Assembly (NCBI GenBank): GCA_021396245.1
Contig: WNYE01000116.1
Span: 1-64,000 of the forward strand
DNA from: Sporothrix humicola
Lineage: Eukaryota > Ascomycota > Sordariomycetes > Ophiostomatales > Ophiostomataceae
Direction of reading: 5' to 3'
Length of the DNA stretch: 64,000 bases
Shown piece after piece: positions 31,035 through 44,314 of this stretch. A model generated the notes under the pieces. The model worked only from the letters and a program-made list of their open reading frames with translations. It searched no databases and was not told where the DNA came from. Position numbers and translations under genes: made by a program. Position 1 is the stretch's first letter; every line of letters begins with the position of its first letter.

Positions 31035-33528
31035 TTACGGCCACGAGGTCGGGCCGAAAGTGGCACCCTCAGCCAGCGGCTGTGCGATGGCCGACTTGGT
31101 GAAGTCGGCCGTCTCGTACACGGCGACGTTACCGAACCAGTTGGGCGCATCGGCCATGGTAAGGTAGAGCGTGAAGAAGATGATGAGGGTCGACACGATG
31201 AGACCGCTGTCGAGGGCGGCCGACGTGACGTAGTTGTACTGCAGCCACCAGCCGTTCCAGCGGCGGCGGATGAACCAGTTGAAGAAAGTGCCGACGGAGC
31301 CCCAGCACAGGTAGATGTAGACGGTTGCGGGCGGGAGCCAGCCGGAGCCGCCAAAGATGAGCGGGGTGTTGACGTAGCGCCAGAAGCTCTTGGGGAAGCG
31401 GCGGGCGAGCAGCCAGGTGATGATGGGAGCGAAGGCACCAATGAGCCAAAAGTACTGGAGCTTGGCGTACATGGCCTCGCCGGAGAAGATACGCTTGGGG
31501 CCAATGGCACCCCAGATGACAGAGGCCGTGTAGAACACCTTGGCGTTGGCACACGTGTAGGCGTTGGCCTGCTCGTCCGTGCAGACGCCCTCGATGGAGC
31601 CCAGAGCCCAGTTCATGACGGCGATCTGGACAATGGCAGACCAGACGGAAGCCACCAGCTGCGAGGCAAACATGGTGCGGGGAGGCACCTTCATGTAGTG
31701 GCCGAGCTTGAGATCCTGGGCAAAGTACAGGGCCTGGGACATGCACAGGTAGCCGTAGTTCTTGAACATCATCATGGCCAGGGGACGGCCGGGCAGCATG
31801 TAACCGACGATGAACTCGGTCAGCACGTTGAGGCCGAGCTGGGTGTTGGTGATGGCCTGGATGATGCCGATGGGGATGGTCCAGACAAGGGGCAGGATCA
31901 TGCAGACAACGTAGCCCCACCAGGGGAAGCCGGTGGGCCAGGCGCAGACGACGGCGAACGAGATGCCAATCATGATGACGAACAGGGCGCCGTACCACCA
32001 GTCCTCGGCGTCACGGTACTTCTTCATCAGGCGCATGTGCACGTCGTCCTCCTGGTGGCGGGCGAGCTTGAACTGCTGGTAGATCTCCTGGCCATGGTAC
32101 AGGAAGACGTGGACAATGACGGCGGCGACGGCAGCGAACGACAGGCCGTACGACAGCGCGAACTGGGTCGACAGGTAGAGCGGCGAGTACTCAAAGTACT
32201 TCTTCTCGTCGAACTGGAAGTTGGTGAGGATGCGCGTGACGTTGTAGACGGCGCCGGTGTTGTCGAAGGCGCTGGAGCTCTGGACGGGCAGGTGGGCGCC
32301 GTACCAGGTGTTGGTAAAGTGGATGCCGGACGAGATGACAATGAAGAACAGCACGATGCCGAACATCATGTTGGCAATGGCGTAGAAGGGCGGGATCAGG
32401 GGCGACAGCAGGTAGCCCGAGATGATGGTCCAGTCAAAGGACAGCGGGAACAGGCCGTAGCCCGAGAGGCCGCCGAAGAGCTGGTTGACAATGGTGCTGT
32501 TGGGCCAGATCCAGGTGATCCAGCAGAACCACGACAGGCCCTGGAAGATCCAGCCGGGGAACCAGTACCACACGAACGAGCCGCCAAAGACGATCATGAA
32601 CCAGCGGTAGCGGCCCATGCTCCAGCCGTTGGTCTTGGTCGGGTCGGACGGCGAGTGGTCGTGCAGCGTGTAGAAGAGCGCGGCGTTGACCAGATCGCTG
32701 GGCCAGATCATGGCCGCGGGCCAGACCAGGAAGCGGCGCGACAGACCGGCAATACCGTAGCCCGTGCAGAGCGTGGTGATGCCGAAGAGGATCTGCCAGC
32801 CCCAGCCGAAGAACTGCTGGTACCAGATCTGCTGGGCGATGATGACATCGGTAGCGTAGAGAGCGCCACCACCATAGGCGGCCTATAACCGCGTTAGAAA
32901 TTAAATATACACGGGCGACGAGAAAATAAAAATGAATACACGGGACACTCACATTGGACATGACGACGATGATGACGTGCTCCTTAAAGTTGAACTTGCC
33001 GGGGCGGAGGTTGAATTTGAGGCCAAAGAGATTCCAGACGCGGTCGGGGAAGACAAGATCCCACAGCAGGCCAATGGGGTAGGCAATCAGCTGGATGACA
33101 TAGGTGGTGACCGAGACACTGGGGTTGCGCAGCGAGAAGAGCATGTTGACACCCGAGCCGACCGTGCACAGAATCAGGCCGATCACCCACGCGCGGATCG
33201 TGTTGGCCGGCAGGTCGACATCGTAGTTGCGGACCGACGCGCGCACCTCGGGGTACGGCGAGTTGTCCTCGAGAATGCCCTGCTCGACAGCGAGGCCCTT
33301 CTCGACGTTGCCCGTGTTGATGGCGTTGTCGACTTCGTTGAGCTCCTCGATCGGCAGGTTGGGATCCAGGTGGTGCATGCGCTCAAAGTGCTTGAGGTTG
33401 TTCAGGGCCTCGACGCCAGAGGTGACGCCTTCGACCGCAGAACCGGCCGGCGAGCCGCTGCCGCCGTCAAGGACCTCGGGCAGAGCATCCTCCTGCTCAT
33501 GCCGCTTGCGGAGGTTGAATAGACCCAT
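31035..33528 (-). CDS. OPT family oligopeptide transporter
   Basis: Plasma-membrane proton-coupled importer of small peptides (isp4/OPT family), 807 aa. Exon 1 is 33528-32953 (192 codons) and exon 2 is 32882-31035, with a 70-nt phase-0 intron (GTGAGT...TAG). A cytosolic N-terminus of about 110 residues, partly acidic, precedes a dense series of hydrophobic helices typical of OPTs (I trace about 13-15). The family motif KxPPR is present as MKVPPRTMFASQLVA. The segments GRPLAMMMFKNYGYLCMSQAL and SSGIHFTNTWYGAHLP are also characteristic. Length agrees with fungal OPTs (about 750-900 aa). Substrate choice among peptides, glutathione or metal-siderophore conjugates cannot be told. Confidence 0.96.
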
Positions 33529-35515
33529 GGTGTAGTCAGGAAAGCTGAGCCTTGAGTGTGTAACTCAAAGCAAATGTGTATCCTGGGGGGTATGGGAGGG
33601 AAGAGATGATGCTCGACTCGTTACTGTCTGTTCATGAGACAGGATGGGAGAGACGAGGAATGGGTGAAGAGGGGGAGGAGGATGGGTATATATGGAGGGG
33701 AAGCAAGACGGCAAGGCAAGCCAAGGGAAACAAAAGAAACAGGAGGGCAAAAACCACAAAAGAAAAGAAACAATAAAATAGAGATAAAACAAGGACAAGA
33801 GAGATAAAATGATTAAATGAGGAGGCAGGTGGGCGGACCCTGGGAATTACACATGAGAACAAGACCAGCGCCAGCAGGTGAGAGACCAAGACAAAATGGA
33901 TGATCCCAGGTCGCACTGCAGACAACCGAACATGGGGGGAAGGTGGCAGACAAAAAGAAGGAAACGAAGAGGAGGGTGTACCGTGTGTACTTTCAAAATA
34001 AAGTAGCAAGTAATACGTTGGAGACAGAAAAAGAAAGTAGCACCAGAACAGGGGCCCGAGAGTGGGTAACGACTAACACGGAAAGTCCACTTGGAGGGGG
34101 GAACCCAATATCCTTGGAGCGGCACGATAGATTTGTCCACTCTGGTAGTCCTCCGTCCATGCGCTTGTGCTCCCGATATCTTTGGTTCGGGCCAGGGAAA
34201 GAAGACAACCAAGGACCAAGGATTAAAGGAACAGACGGAAAAGTCGAAGGCGAATTAACAGAAAGGATGCGAGCCCCAATGATAAAAAAGGAAGGAGTTT
34301 ATTGCTGCACACCCATTCGCTTCCATTCGTTTGTCGACATTATTTGAAAGGTGATATCCAAGGCGGCATGCGGGCGGAATCGAAAGCAAAAAAAGTGCCA
34401 CGGATAGCCGATGATGGTATTTTGAGTGTTTCCGCGTTGCCAGCTGTTATGTTGTTTCCTTTCTGGGCAGGCATATGATTGTTGATTTTCTCCTTTGATT
34501 TGCCCCGGCTTGGTCTTGGTAACGGCAGAGGGAAAGGTAATTTAAATCAAGCCTCGATGCATGACAAGCAATGCACCTCTGGGCACAGTGAAGCTGTACT
34601 GTATCCTATCACCCCGCGTATTTTCGAGTCGCAAGTTGTAGTACTCTGTAGCTCTGGGCATGACAGAAGAAGAGGAAGAAGAGGCAGGCTAGTATCGGCG
34701 GACGGCTGGTGGCGCGAGGCTTCGTCGGTGGCATAGTAATAGTAACGAATTAGATGATCATAGTAACGGCCTTATCGACAGCCTCCAGCACCAAATACAC
34801 CGGATGGCACGTGCCAGCCGCCCACGATACAAACGATCGTCTCAACTGCTGCCGCCCGTCCATTTTTTGTCCCCAGTGCCCGGTTACTGGAGAATCGGAT
34901 GCATCACGAAAAGCTTGAATGCTTGGGTGCGTTTCTTTAAATTGTTGCGCGGTGTGCGGAGTACAACTGGTTCAGACCGTGTTGTTTTGATTTAGAGTGT
35001 ACGTAGTACTCTAATGTGTACCTGGCTTAATAGCACAAGCGCGGTGTTCCTGTGTAATCCACCATGTTAGCCTTGTCTAAGTCCATCATCGACTTCGTCA
35101 CTATTTTTGCTTTCCCTCTTCTCATATCTCCATTCATCATGGGTATTCAGTTTCAACTGCTGTGTATCTCAGCAAGTATCCATCGTATCGATCGTTTGTC
35201 CTCTTGTCTGTTCTCCTTCGTCCTTTGCCTTGCGAGCTTGCCTCTCATCTCCCAGGCAGTATTTCCACCCCCTCCTTTTGTACAATCGCTGATCATGACT
35301 TACCTGGGAATGTGGGAATGTGGGAACGGGCACCTGGGTCTGCCCGAGGCCCAATCTCGCCTTGCTGGGGGAGGCAAAAAAGGTAGACAAGAGGCAAACT
35401 GGACTCCTGGACCAAAGGGACTTGCGACTCCAGGGACTTCTCAGAGGAGACAAGCAGACGAGGTGAATGAAACTGGAGCCAGACCAACTGTGGAGCCGAT
35501 GATTATCGCTGCAGT

Positions 35516-35524
35516 TACTCCGTA
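35516..35524. repeat. Exact TACTCCGTA 9-mer
   Basis: Lies in the second gene-poor stretch, in the context GTTACTCCGTATT. Confidence 0.6.
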
Positions 35525-37505
35525 TTATGTGCAATCACCAAAGCTCTGCGAGAGGCGAGCTTCTTTTCTTCTTCTCTTTTTTCCAGTTTGTCTTCATGGT
35601 TCGGTCTGGTCTTTTGGTCTGGCCGTTTTATCGTGTCGACGTTGTATTGTCCATTTTTTTGTCTGTTGCCATTCTGTCACATTTTGCAGCAGCCTCTCAC
35701 CGGCTAGCTCTGCCAAAGGGCGTATTGCCCCATCTAGAAAATGGGGCGTCGAGCTCGAATGCATCCTGCTTGTGATACCGTGATACAGTGCTTGTACACT
35801 TGCACACTTTCTTTTGTTCCTGCACAGGTGAGATGCTTCGGTATCGCAATCGTTTGAATGGTGCATAATCGTGTCTCCTTACGAGGGTGTAAGCAGCCCA
35901 AGCAATGGCACAAGCAAAACGAGCAGGGTGGCGTGGTTCTTGTCTTTTTTCTTGTCTCTTTTCTTGTTTCTTGCCAAGGCAAAAATACCCTTTAACAACT
36001 TAAAGTGAAGAGGACCTTCTGAGTGAGGGCAAGCACCATTCTATCAAGCGGTCCACACCTTGTTCGCTTCCTTTCATTCTGTAGCTTTTTTTAAGGTTTG
36101 TTTGGTCTCCTCTTTCTCAGCTCCCCGCTGATCATGTTGGTCAGGGGTTCTTTGGAAAGGAGAAACGCACATCGACAACCTTGCAAGTCTCGTGCTCGCG
36201 GCTGTCTCGCGTGCAGTTGTCGCTTTGTTGTGACATTTTGCGATCATTCTGTCCTTTTGCCCCCTTTTGCCCTCTGTTTCGCCTTGCACTATCCCCATCT
36301 TTTTCGTGTCAAAAAACTCTCGTAGAATGTGTGCGTCTCGTGCTTTTGCGCCTTGCCGTCCCGCACGTGTGGATGTGGGTGTCGGATGTGTGTATCTTCC
36401 CCATCACCCGTGGTACTGGGCGGTTATTATTCCCTTTCTTTTTGCCTTTTTTAAGTTGACAATAAGGCCTGGTTCAACCTGCCATAGTGGCATGTGGAAA
36501 TAGTGAAATGGTGAAATGATACCCCATAAACTGGAGGGAGCTTCCTTGACAGAAACGGAAGGTTGGAAGCTCGATCCTGAATAAGGCCAGACGACGAAGC
36601 TCTTAGGCCTCAATAACGAAATTGACATGACAAAAATGAAAGGGCGCAAAAGAAAAGCTCGCGACATCTTGTCTCGCAATTGCTTTGCGACTTTGTTGAC
36701 CATACGAAGCAGGTGTCGTTGACCTTCCTAAATAGGATGCCGGCAGACTAATGCCAGAAGTAGCAAAGCACCGATAAACCCATCTCCCCATCAAACTTAA
36801 CCCAATGGGAATTGGGCAACCAGAAGCAAAAGAACCCGAGAGCCCTAGGGCAGCGACGGACTCTTCACGGGCATGAAAGAGGTGAGGCTAGCTTGCTCCT
36901 GTACTTCCGACACTCTTTGGGCAATAAAGGAAAAGGAAAAGGAAATAAGAAAGGAAGAGAAAGGAGAAGGAGGAGCTCTGGCCGCCGGATCCCGCCGCCC
37001 CAAGACGAGAGGAAGGCACAAGTTCGAATAAGACAAAAAGGATGCCCTGAGCTAGCAACCTTTTCTAGCGGAGGTGAACAGGAAATAGCAACAGGCACAT
37101 GCTGGTGCGGGGAGAGAGACAGACAACGGTGCAACTTTGTTTCCGGAAGTGGCTTGAGATGTTGCAAGGTGGTGTGCAGCAGCTCGCACTAGAACCAAGC
37201 ATAGAAGGAGGTCGGCGTCCGGGGCGTTGTTTCCCGCTTCCTTCGTAGCTGCGGCTTTGGTGAAGATGCGAGGTCGTAAAATGTCCTTGTCCCCCGAATT
37301 TCTGGGCAAAATTAGAGCCATTGAAGAAGGAAAAAGGAGTCAGAAAAGCAGGGGGAAAAGAGACTGGGCTGGGCGCGGAGCTTCGCCCAAATCAGGGGAT
37401 CGTGGATGCGGGTGAGTGGACGAAAAGGACAGAGATGGTGTGTGAGATGCAAAGGAAGCTTCCTTGCAGGATTCTTGAACACAACAATCACAATAACAAT
37501 AACAA

Positions 37506-37530
37506 CGACCACGACCACGACCACGACCAC
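37506..37530. repeat. Hexanucleotide repeat (CGACCA)4
   Basis: Four tandem CGACCA units preceded by (AATAAC)-type repeats, in non-coding DNA. Confidence 0.9.
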
Positions 37531-40430
37531 AAACCGGCCAAGCAAGACACGCTCGGCATACTGCAAGCACGCACGCACCCACACATTGTTCGGACGGGGT
37601 ATTAGTGCTGCTGTTTGCGACTTGTGCCGAGGGTCGATTCCCTATTTTCCATTTACCGCTCGCTAGAGCCCAGAGATATATTATGAGCGTTCCGTGGGTT
37701 TGTGCGTGTTTGTGCGAGTTTTCTGTGTCCAGGTTGCAATCTTGGGGAGGGTCTTCTTGGCTGGGCTTGTCCCGTTTCGCCAAGTCAGATGGCTGCTTGG
37801 GGTGGATGGGGCAAACTCCCGTGGCAAAGCTTCATGGCTGTCAAGCCTTGACGAAATGGCAAGTGGCAGGTTGCCCAGAGATCTAAAATGCCCAGAAAAC
37901 GCCCCCGAAGCATACCAGAAGAAGGCGCCCAGAAATTGAGAGACTGGGGAAATATCTTGGACAGTGCTTGACTGTTTGTGGCATGCTTGGAAAATGCTTG
38001 TCAAAGAACAAAACAATTGACAAGCAAAATTGGCATCAAAAGCCAAGCCGGGTCGTACATGCCGGAACATCTGACATGCTTTTCTGTCATCAGAATACGT
38101 GGTATCTTGATATCTCGACGACATCTTTCGTATCAGTTGTCGCCTTTGAATCATGTCGCTTGCTTTTAATGTGCTAATCTGCTCTATTGAGCGAATGGAC
38201 GAATAGCAGATTGGCTTTTGAAAACAAAGCCGAGCGCCCCAGAACCAACAGCCAACCGCAAAAGCCACAACCGCAAGGCAGGGGGCCGCCCGTTGTTGGT
38301 TTTGAGCTTGACCTCGATAAAACTTGGCTGCATCCATGATTGTAAAAGTTCTGGTCCGCCAGCCTCCCTGCTCCTCTGGGCCACTGAGAAGAGGATTTAC
38401 CCCGTTCAACGTTACGTTGGGGATGCCACCTGCAGCACATTTGAGTTGAATTCCAGACAACACAAAGAAACCGCACAAAGAAACCAAAGACCACAAAGTA
38501 GCCCAGGAAGATAAACATCTGCATGGAAAGCGGTCTCAGAGCCAAACAAAAGCCGCAGGATGGTAGCCAAGACCGTCGCAAGGCGACACCTCGGCGTCTG
38601 GAAGCAGGGACAAGGAAAGATGATGGTTGTCTCGAAAAGTCACAAAAGGGCACAAACGCGAGACATGAGCGACACTGGTGCTCAGCTAGTGGCTTTCGAG
38701 AAGGAAGGTCGAAAGGGGGGGAGGACATGGCTGTGGACGGTGGTTGGTCAAAGAAGCTGGTCAAAATGACTTTAATCGAGTGATCGTCGTGTTTCTGTCC
38801 GGAGCTCGTTCCATTATCATATCCTCCGGGGCTGATAGGGCGACATAGTGTGTCCTGGACTGACAGGGGGCTGATTAGACCTCGTACTTTGGCTGCTCGT
38901 GCAGCGATATTATGCACATCTTTCTCGTACTCGCGGGGAGAAGGTGTCCTGCTGGCCCTTCTGGCCTTGTGCTCTGTTGGTTCTCGAATTGATCGGCAGC
39001 GCTCCGGAGCAGTCTTGCAGACAAAAGTTTGTTTGCCACAAACATCCATGATACGGTCTGCCCGTGCCCCCAAATAATCGAGGTGCTGCTTATCTCTTCA
39101 CGGCCAAAGAGAAACAAAACCCCTGACCGCTGGAGCATGGTTTTTCGATGCTTCAAGTTTGCTTGATCTTGGCATGAAATGCTCTGAAATTTGGCTGTTT
39201 TCGGCACAGGTATTCCGAAGTAAAATACGGAAGTATCTTTGAGGACTTCCTATTCTTGAGCCACTTGAAATTAATCCTGCTTGCCGTTGATGTCTTGGAT
39301 TGTGTGTGCAAAATGTGTATTGTGTATTTTGTGTGTCTGTGTGCCTCGCCGTGGGGCAGGGCCTCATTGGGTCCCACCTCCAAGAGTTCGAACGTCGTTC
39401 TTCAGGGTATTTCGCAATCGCATAGGTGATAGCGGTCAGTACGCCTAGCCCAGAGAGGGAGGAGACATGTCCCTCGATGCGTCCTTCATTCACGATCCCT
39501 CCTTCGTCGTCGTCCACTGCAAAGAATATCCACAGGGGAGACGCGGCGGCCACGTCCGACCTTTGACGTGCTAAGGCAGGACCCACTGCGAGCACCCCGG
39601 CTCTCCTCCTTTTCTGCCAAGACATGGCCCGCATGGATGGGGGAGCATCGTCTCTTGCAGACGGCCAGCGACCAGAAAAAAGGGCCACTCCAACGTTGTA
39701 AAAAAAGGTTTCTCTGGAACGACGGCCGAAGCCCTATGCAGCGCAGGGTCTTGCTGATCGTCTCCTTCACCTTTTAAGAGACGATCAAAATGGAGGCCGA
39801 AACGTTATTTCGTTGCTGGAAATAATTGCACATCAGAAGCACACAAGATGCTCACCGTCCCTTTGTTTTCTCATTTCCTGTTGTGGCTAAGCGGAGGATC
39901 AAGAAGCGCAACGAGAAAATGCATGGTGAAAGAGGACAGTGCAGGACGCACGGTAGCGGTGTTGTCCACAAGTCACTGAGATCGGCCGCTAGCCTCAGTG
40001 TGGGTGGAGTCGACATGGGAGGGGATAAAATGGTTGGCTGTCGCTTTTCAAAAGCTCCGTTGCTGTTCAGACAGTGAGATAAAAGGTCCATGGCAGGAGA
40101 AATTGTACAGCAAGTCGAATACTTGTATCATGCTGCTCAACCTCGTTGTGTTCCGCGGACCACCAATTTGTTCCACTTTCCTCCACACATCGTCTTTGAC
40201 GACGGATAGAAATCAGGCGTTGACAGAGGCGGGTCCCAAGTTGAAAAGCCATTAAGAACGTCTAACTTCGTACGTCTGAAGAGCTAACAAAACTGGCGAG
40301 AGCAATCGATTTCGTGCTTCCCAGTCAATCTTTGTTTTTGTGCAGTTTATTCGGAAGAGCCCTGGACCGTTGCATTAGCAGAACCACCAGACGCGCAGAC
40401 GGCGTCCTGCTGGCGTTTACGTTGGCGTTC

Positions 40431-40459
40431 GCTAACACAACTCCACAGCGTGTGTTAGC
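40431..40459. repeat. Hairpin with 9-bp perfect stem
   Basis: GCTAACACA (40431-40439) pairs with TGTGTTAGC (40451-40459) around an 11-nt loop. No T-run or RNA family could be linked to it. Confidence 0.6.
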
Positions 40460-40594
40460 TAGAAATACCCTTGAAAATGCCAAAGGGCCCTTGGGGCCTT
40501 GCTTTTTTGCCTCTCGGATGTCGTACTCGTATGTAGGTTTGAAAATGTGAGATGCGGAAGGGGCTCCTTGCTGCGCTCCAATCCGTCTCACTTC

Positions 40595-40775
40595 TCACAA
40601 ACCTGGATTCAGGGCTCCGGATTCAGGTGTGTTCTGGACTCTTCGCCAACGATAGCAGCGTTGCAGGCAGGCGACAACTGAGCCATTGAAGCCTGAAAAT
40701 GGACCAACATCCGAGGATCAGAGACGCGAACCAGAAAGTGAATCAGTGAAAGGATGAAAACTCACGGGGAGCCAT
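40595..40775 (-). other. Possible spliced micro-ORF or transcript start
   Basis: On the minus strand ATGGCTCCCC (40775-40766) meets a strong donor GTGAGT, an internal CTGAT that fits a fungal branch site, and an acceptor TTTTCAG 73 nt later. The joined frame gives only 35 codons (MAPRFNGSVVACLQ...) before TGA at 40595. The splice signals are good but the product is too short and unknown, so this may mark a non-coding transcript. Confidence 0.15.
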
Positions 40776-41047
40776 GGTAGCGAAGCTGTATGCTTGGCTT
40801 GATTGTGCACTGTCCGCGTGATAAATGCTCGCTAAACAACTAGGAATATCGTGCCGCAACTCCCTTGCCTCTTGCTGGCTGGACCAGCTCCTGTCCTGGC
40901 TTGGCCACTGCTAGCACAACAAGGCTGCAGGAATACGGCGGGTGTGGCGTTGCAATTGGTCAGGCACGATAGCAAGAGCAGAGATTGCGGTGCCCTGATA
41001 GTGCAAATTGGTGGGAAAGGTTTCTGCACGTCCGGAGGTGTACACAG

Positions 41048-41056
41048 TACGGAGTA
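41048..41056. repeat. Exact TACGGAGTA 9-mer
   Basis: Lies in the second gene-poor stretch, about 270 bp beyond the candidate minus-strand micro-ORF start. Confidence 0.6.
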
Positions 41057-44000
41057 GAGTTGCAGAGGTGCAGAGGTCGGAGAAGTGAGATGGGAAGGAT
41101 TAGGAGAAGGTGATGCTGCCGTCGCATTGGCATCAGGAAGAGCTGGTCCGGGCACCTGTTGTCGATTCGATGATTTGACGATTAGTCTTTGGCCCCCAAA
41201 TATGCCCTGTAAAAAGAGCATGTTGTCCGGTGTCTGAGCTCGCAAACATCTCGCGCTTGCCTTCCTTTCTGAACTCCATTTTGCGTGCTGATGTGATCAC
41301 GAGGCCACAGACTGCGGGCGGGCGGGTGACGGGCTGGCAACGGGCTAGCGATTGAGGTGAGGTGAGAAGCTTGCTTGGGTGTCAGAAGAACGGGGAAAAT
41401 GGGACAGAACGCTCACATTCTCATGCTGACACTCGTAAAAACGTAAACACGGGAAATTCCACTGCGCAGTACGGAGAAGGAGAAGGGGAATTAAGGGGGA
41501 CGTATCTCACGGGGTGATAGCTACAGAAAGAGCAATCGATTAACACAATGTAGGAAGGAGCCACCACCGGGCTTAACTGCCCTGTGGCCATGGAACGACA
41601 GTCTTACCCCAAACTCCACTGAAAATGGATGTGTACGTGCAAGTGCTTGCTCACTCGCAGGAAGGAGCAGATTATCAAAAGTTACTTTATCGTTGCGGGA
41701 AGGAGCCAGTGTACCCCTGTCACTCTCACGAGGTATCTACGAATAGCATCTTCACCTTAAACGCAGTGAGACAGAAAAATACGAAGGATAATGTGGGCTA
41801 TCACCAGGACAAAACCCACGCGCGGATGTCGCAAAGCGGGCTGCAGAATATGAGTATTGTGTACTGAGCATCAACAAAAAGTGCGAGAAAGTGCGAGAGC
41901 CAGATGGGAGAAAAGCATGTGCAAAACAAATCGGACAAGGAAGGAGGGGAGTATCTCCGTTTAAGCTCTGCGCTAACAAAAGACCTTCTAGAAACGCATT
42001 AGCTCTACAGTGCGAGATATATTCAGTGAGACAGTGCCGGCAGTTCCCTTCCTCGTACCGCTCACGACTTGGCCCTCCATGATTCAGATGGACCGAATCG
42101 CGCCTTCCTGATTGAGGAAAGCAGCATACGAGCAAGATGGGGGGAAGGCAGGGACGAAAGCACATACAGGGGGCAGGTGGTGAGGAAAGTTGCTGTCACG
42201 AGATAAGACCTCCCGCTCCTGCCAGTGAGTGTGCGAGTTTGGTTTGTCCACAAACATGACCCCAGTGCCCCAGCGCCCCATTGCCCCATTGGCCGTCAAA
42301 AACATCCTGTATTTTTAGCGGTATCAAGCGACGAAGTGAATCAAGATATGCGCTTTGCGAGATATGGATAGGAAGCTTCGGGACGGAAGCTCAAAAGGAA
42401 ATACTTAAGTCTCGATTCAAGGCTCTCAGGCGCGATCACACCACGTTTAACTCGGAGCAGTGAAGGATTGGGAATAGGGAAGGTGCGAGTCATGCAGGGC
42501 ATGGTTTATGGTGTCTCTGCCTATGTACATAACAGGAAGGCAGTTACAGGACACTATGGGGTGAGGAAGGAGAAAAGCTATCAATAGGGCAAGCGCAAGG
42601 AGCGGACAATGGAGGTCTTACATTTGATGTTGAAAAAAGGGTTAAGAAGGTACGAAGGAGAAATCTGGCCACGATGTAGCCATGGTGCATGCCAGACAAA
42701 ATGGAAATAGTTGTACCTAGAGACAGAACGTGGAAGGTGCACATCGCCAACAGCGGGTCCAATCTGGCCATAAATACGTGGACAGGGATGGGTCGGGCTA
42801 GGCCATGAACACGCACCTTCCTAGTCCTCGTGTTTGCTTATTTTGACGACTATGAAGTGATGTGAAGCAGAAGGCAGGTACCTCAGCACTCAGTAAATTC
42901 CTACGGGGAAGTTGCCCCCTTACCTAATAGCATCAAACGGTCTCCTCTTCCCCGCACTCTTCTGACGGGATACACCCGAGCAGCTCGGCTGTCTCCTGTA
43001 CTCAGTAATACGACGTGCAACAGAAGCATGCGCTGGTTGGAGAATGTCACGGCAAGTTGCGGGCAAAGGGCTGAGGGCCACAGAATGCGGGATACGGGTT
43101 GTGGATAGTAGAATGTGGGCGTGAGCGTGAGTGTACATTGTTTGTATTAATACCTCGCAAAACCAAATATTAGACAGCGCCGGTACGGAGTCGAGCCTTA
43201 CGAGCAAAAATTAATAAAAGCTGTACAGACACGGGATGTTGCAACGAGTAAACGATGACGGCAGGCACAGCCTGGCCGAATAAATTGCTTACGCTCCTGC
43301 ACTTTGATAAGAAGTGAAATGGGAGGATATAAAAGTAAGCTCGGCCTCCATTCATGGAAAGAGCTTCAAACGGCCGTTACTCTTCTCGTAGTCTGTCTTA
43401 TTTGGAGTGTATGGATGGCAGGGCGGAAAGAGCAAACGGCAGTGTGAGTGGACTTGCGGACGTCTGGGCACGCAGAAGAGGGAAAGTGCAAGGCACGGTG
43501 CACCTCGAAGCTCGGCATATGTCTTTTTTGTTTATTTCTTTTTTGGCAAGAGCCGTCTTGGTCAAAAGATATACCCAAAAGAAGCAAGAAGCAGCCTTCT
43601 TGATTGCTGGGCATCCGTTGCCCCTTCCCATTTATGGTTGGCTTGGACGAAGCTTGGGCAATTGCCTCGTGGAAAGAGAAAGGTGGCAGTTGCTGATGCC
43701 CATTCGCTACAGAGGCGCGCAGTGCTCAGCTTGGACCTGCATTTCCACATTTCAGTGAGCGAATGAGGGGTCGTCGAGCGCCCAGACAATCCCCAGGAAT
43801 GTTGGGTCAAGAGGAGGCTGACAGGCAACCGCTCCTTCCTCGGCTGCCCCTCACCAAGTCTTGCCTATTCTTGCCTGTTTTCACTCAACACTGTCAGCCA
43901 ACCAGCCTCCTTGTCCTCCTGCCTTCTTTCCCTGTAATTTGACTGACGAGCTGATGACCTTATGAGCTAATTCAATTCACTGATTGAGTTGGGGAAACAC

Positions 44001-44314
44001 AGACGAGACAAAGCGACTCACCACGGATCTGTGAATGGCCGACAACGACGTGTGAGAGAGACCTGGGCTGACGTGAAAAAAAGTGTCTCGGGCATTGTTT
44101 CCTGGAGGATTGTTGGGTGTCTTGTGTGATTCCACGTTTCTGGTTTTCTTTTGTGTTTCCAGTGTTTCTTGCGTTTCTTTGTGATCGTTTTGTGGTCTTT
44201 TTGAAGTTTCAGTCACGATCTTTGGTCTTTTCAAGTATGAAAAGGAGCCTTGACGGCAACGACACGACGATTCGATAACCGACATCCACTGGCCATCTGC
44301 AGACTCCCGCAACG

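Larger units (their letters stand above)
33529..44314. other. Gene-poor stretch of 10.8 kb
   Basis: No supported protein gene. The first 800 bp is purine-rich on the + strand, that is, a pyrimidine-rich leader for the OPT gene. The rest is mixed sequence with short frames lacking domains. Noted inside it are two exact TACGGAGTA-type 9-mers, a GGCACGTGCC palindrome near 34,805, a CGACCA tandem repeat, a 9-bp hairpin and one weak spliced micro-ORF on the minus strand at 40,595-40,775. Confidence 0.55.

Noticed and set aside
30873..32888. 671-codon open frame on the + strand
   Set aside because: It is the antisense of the OPT transporter exon. G/C-rich third positions remove stops on the other strand, and its composition (D/G/E/H-rich) has no domain.
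38174..39073. 299-codon minus frame in the second desert
   Set aside because: No recognisable domain, mixed composition without coding bias, and no plausible splice partners.
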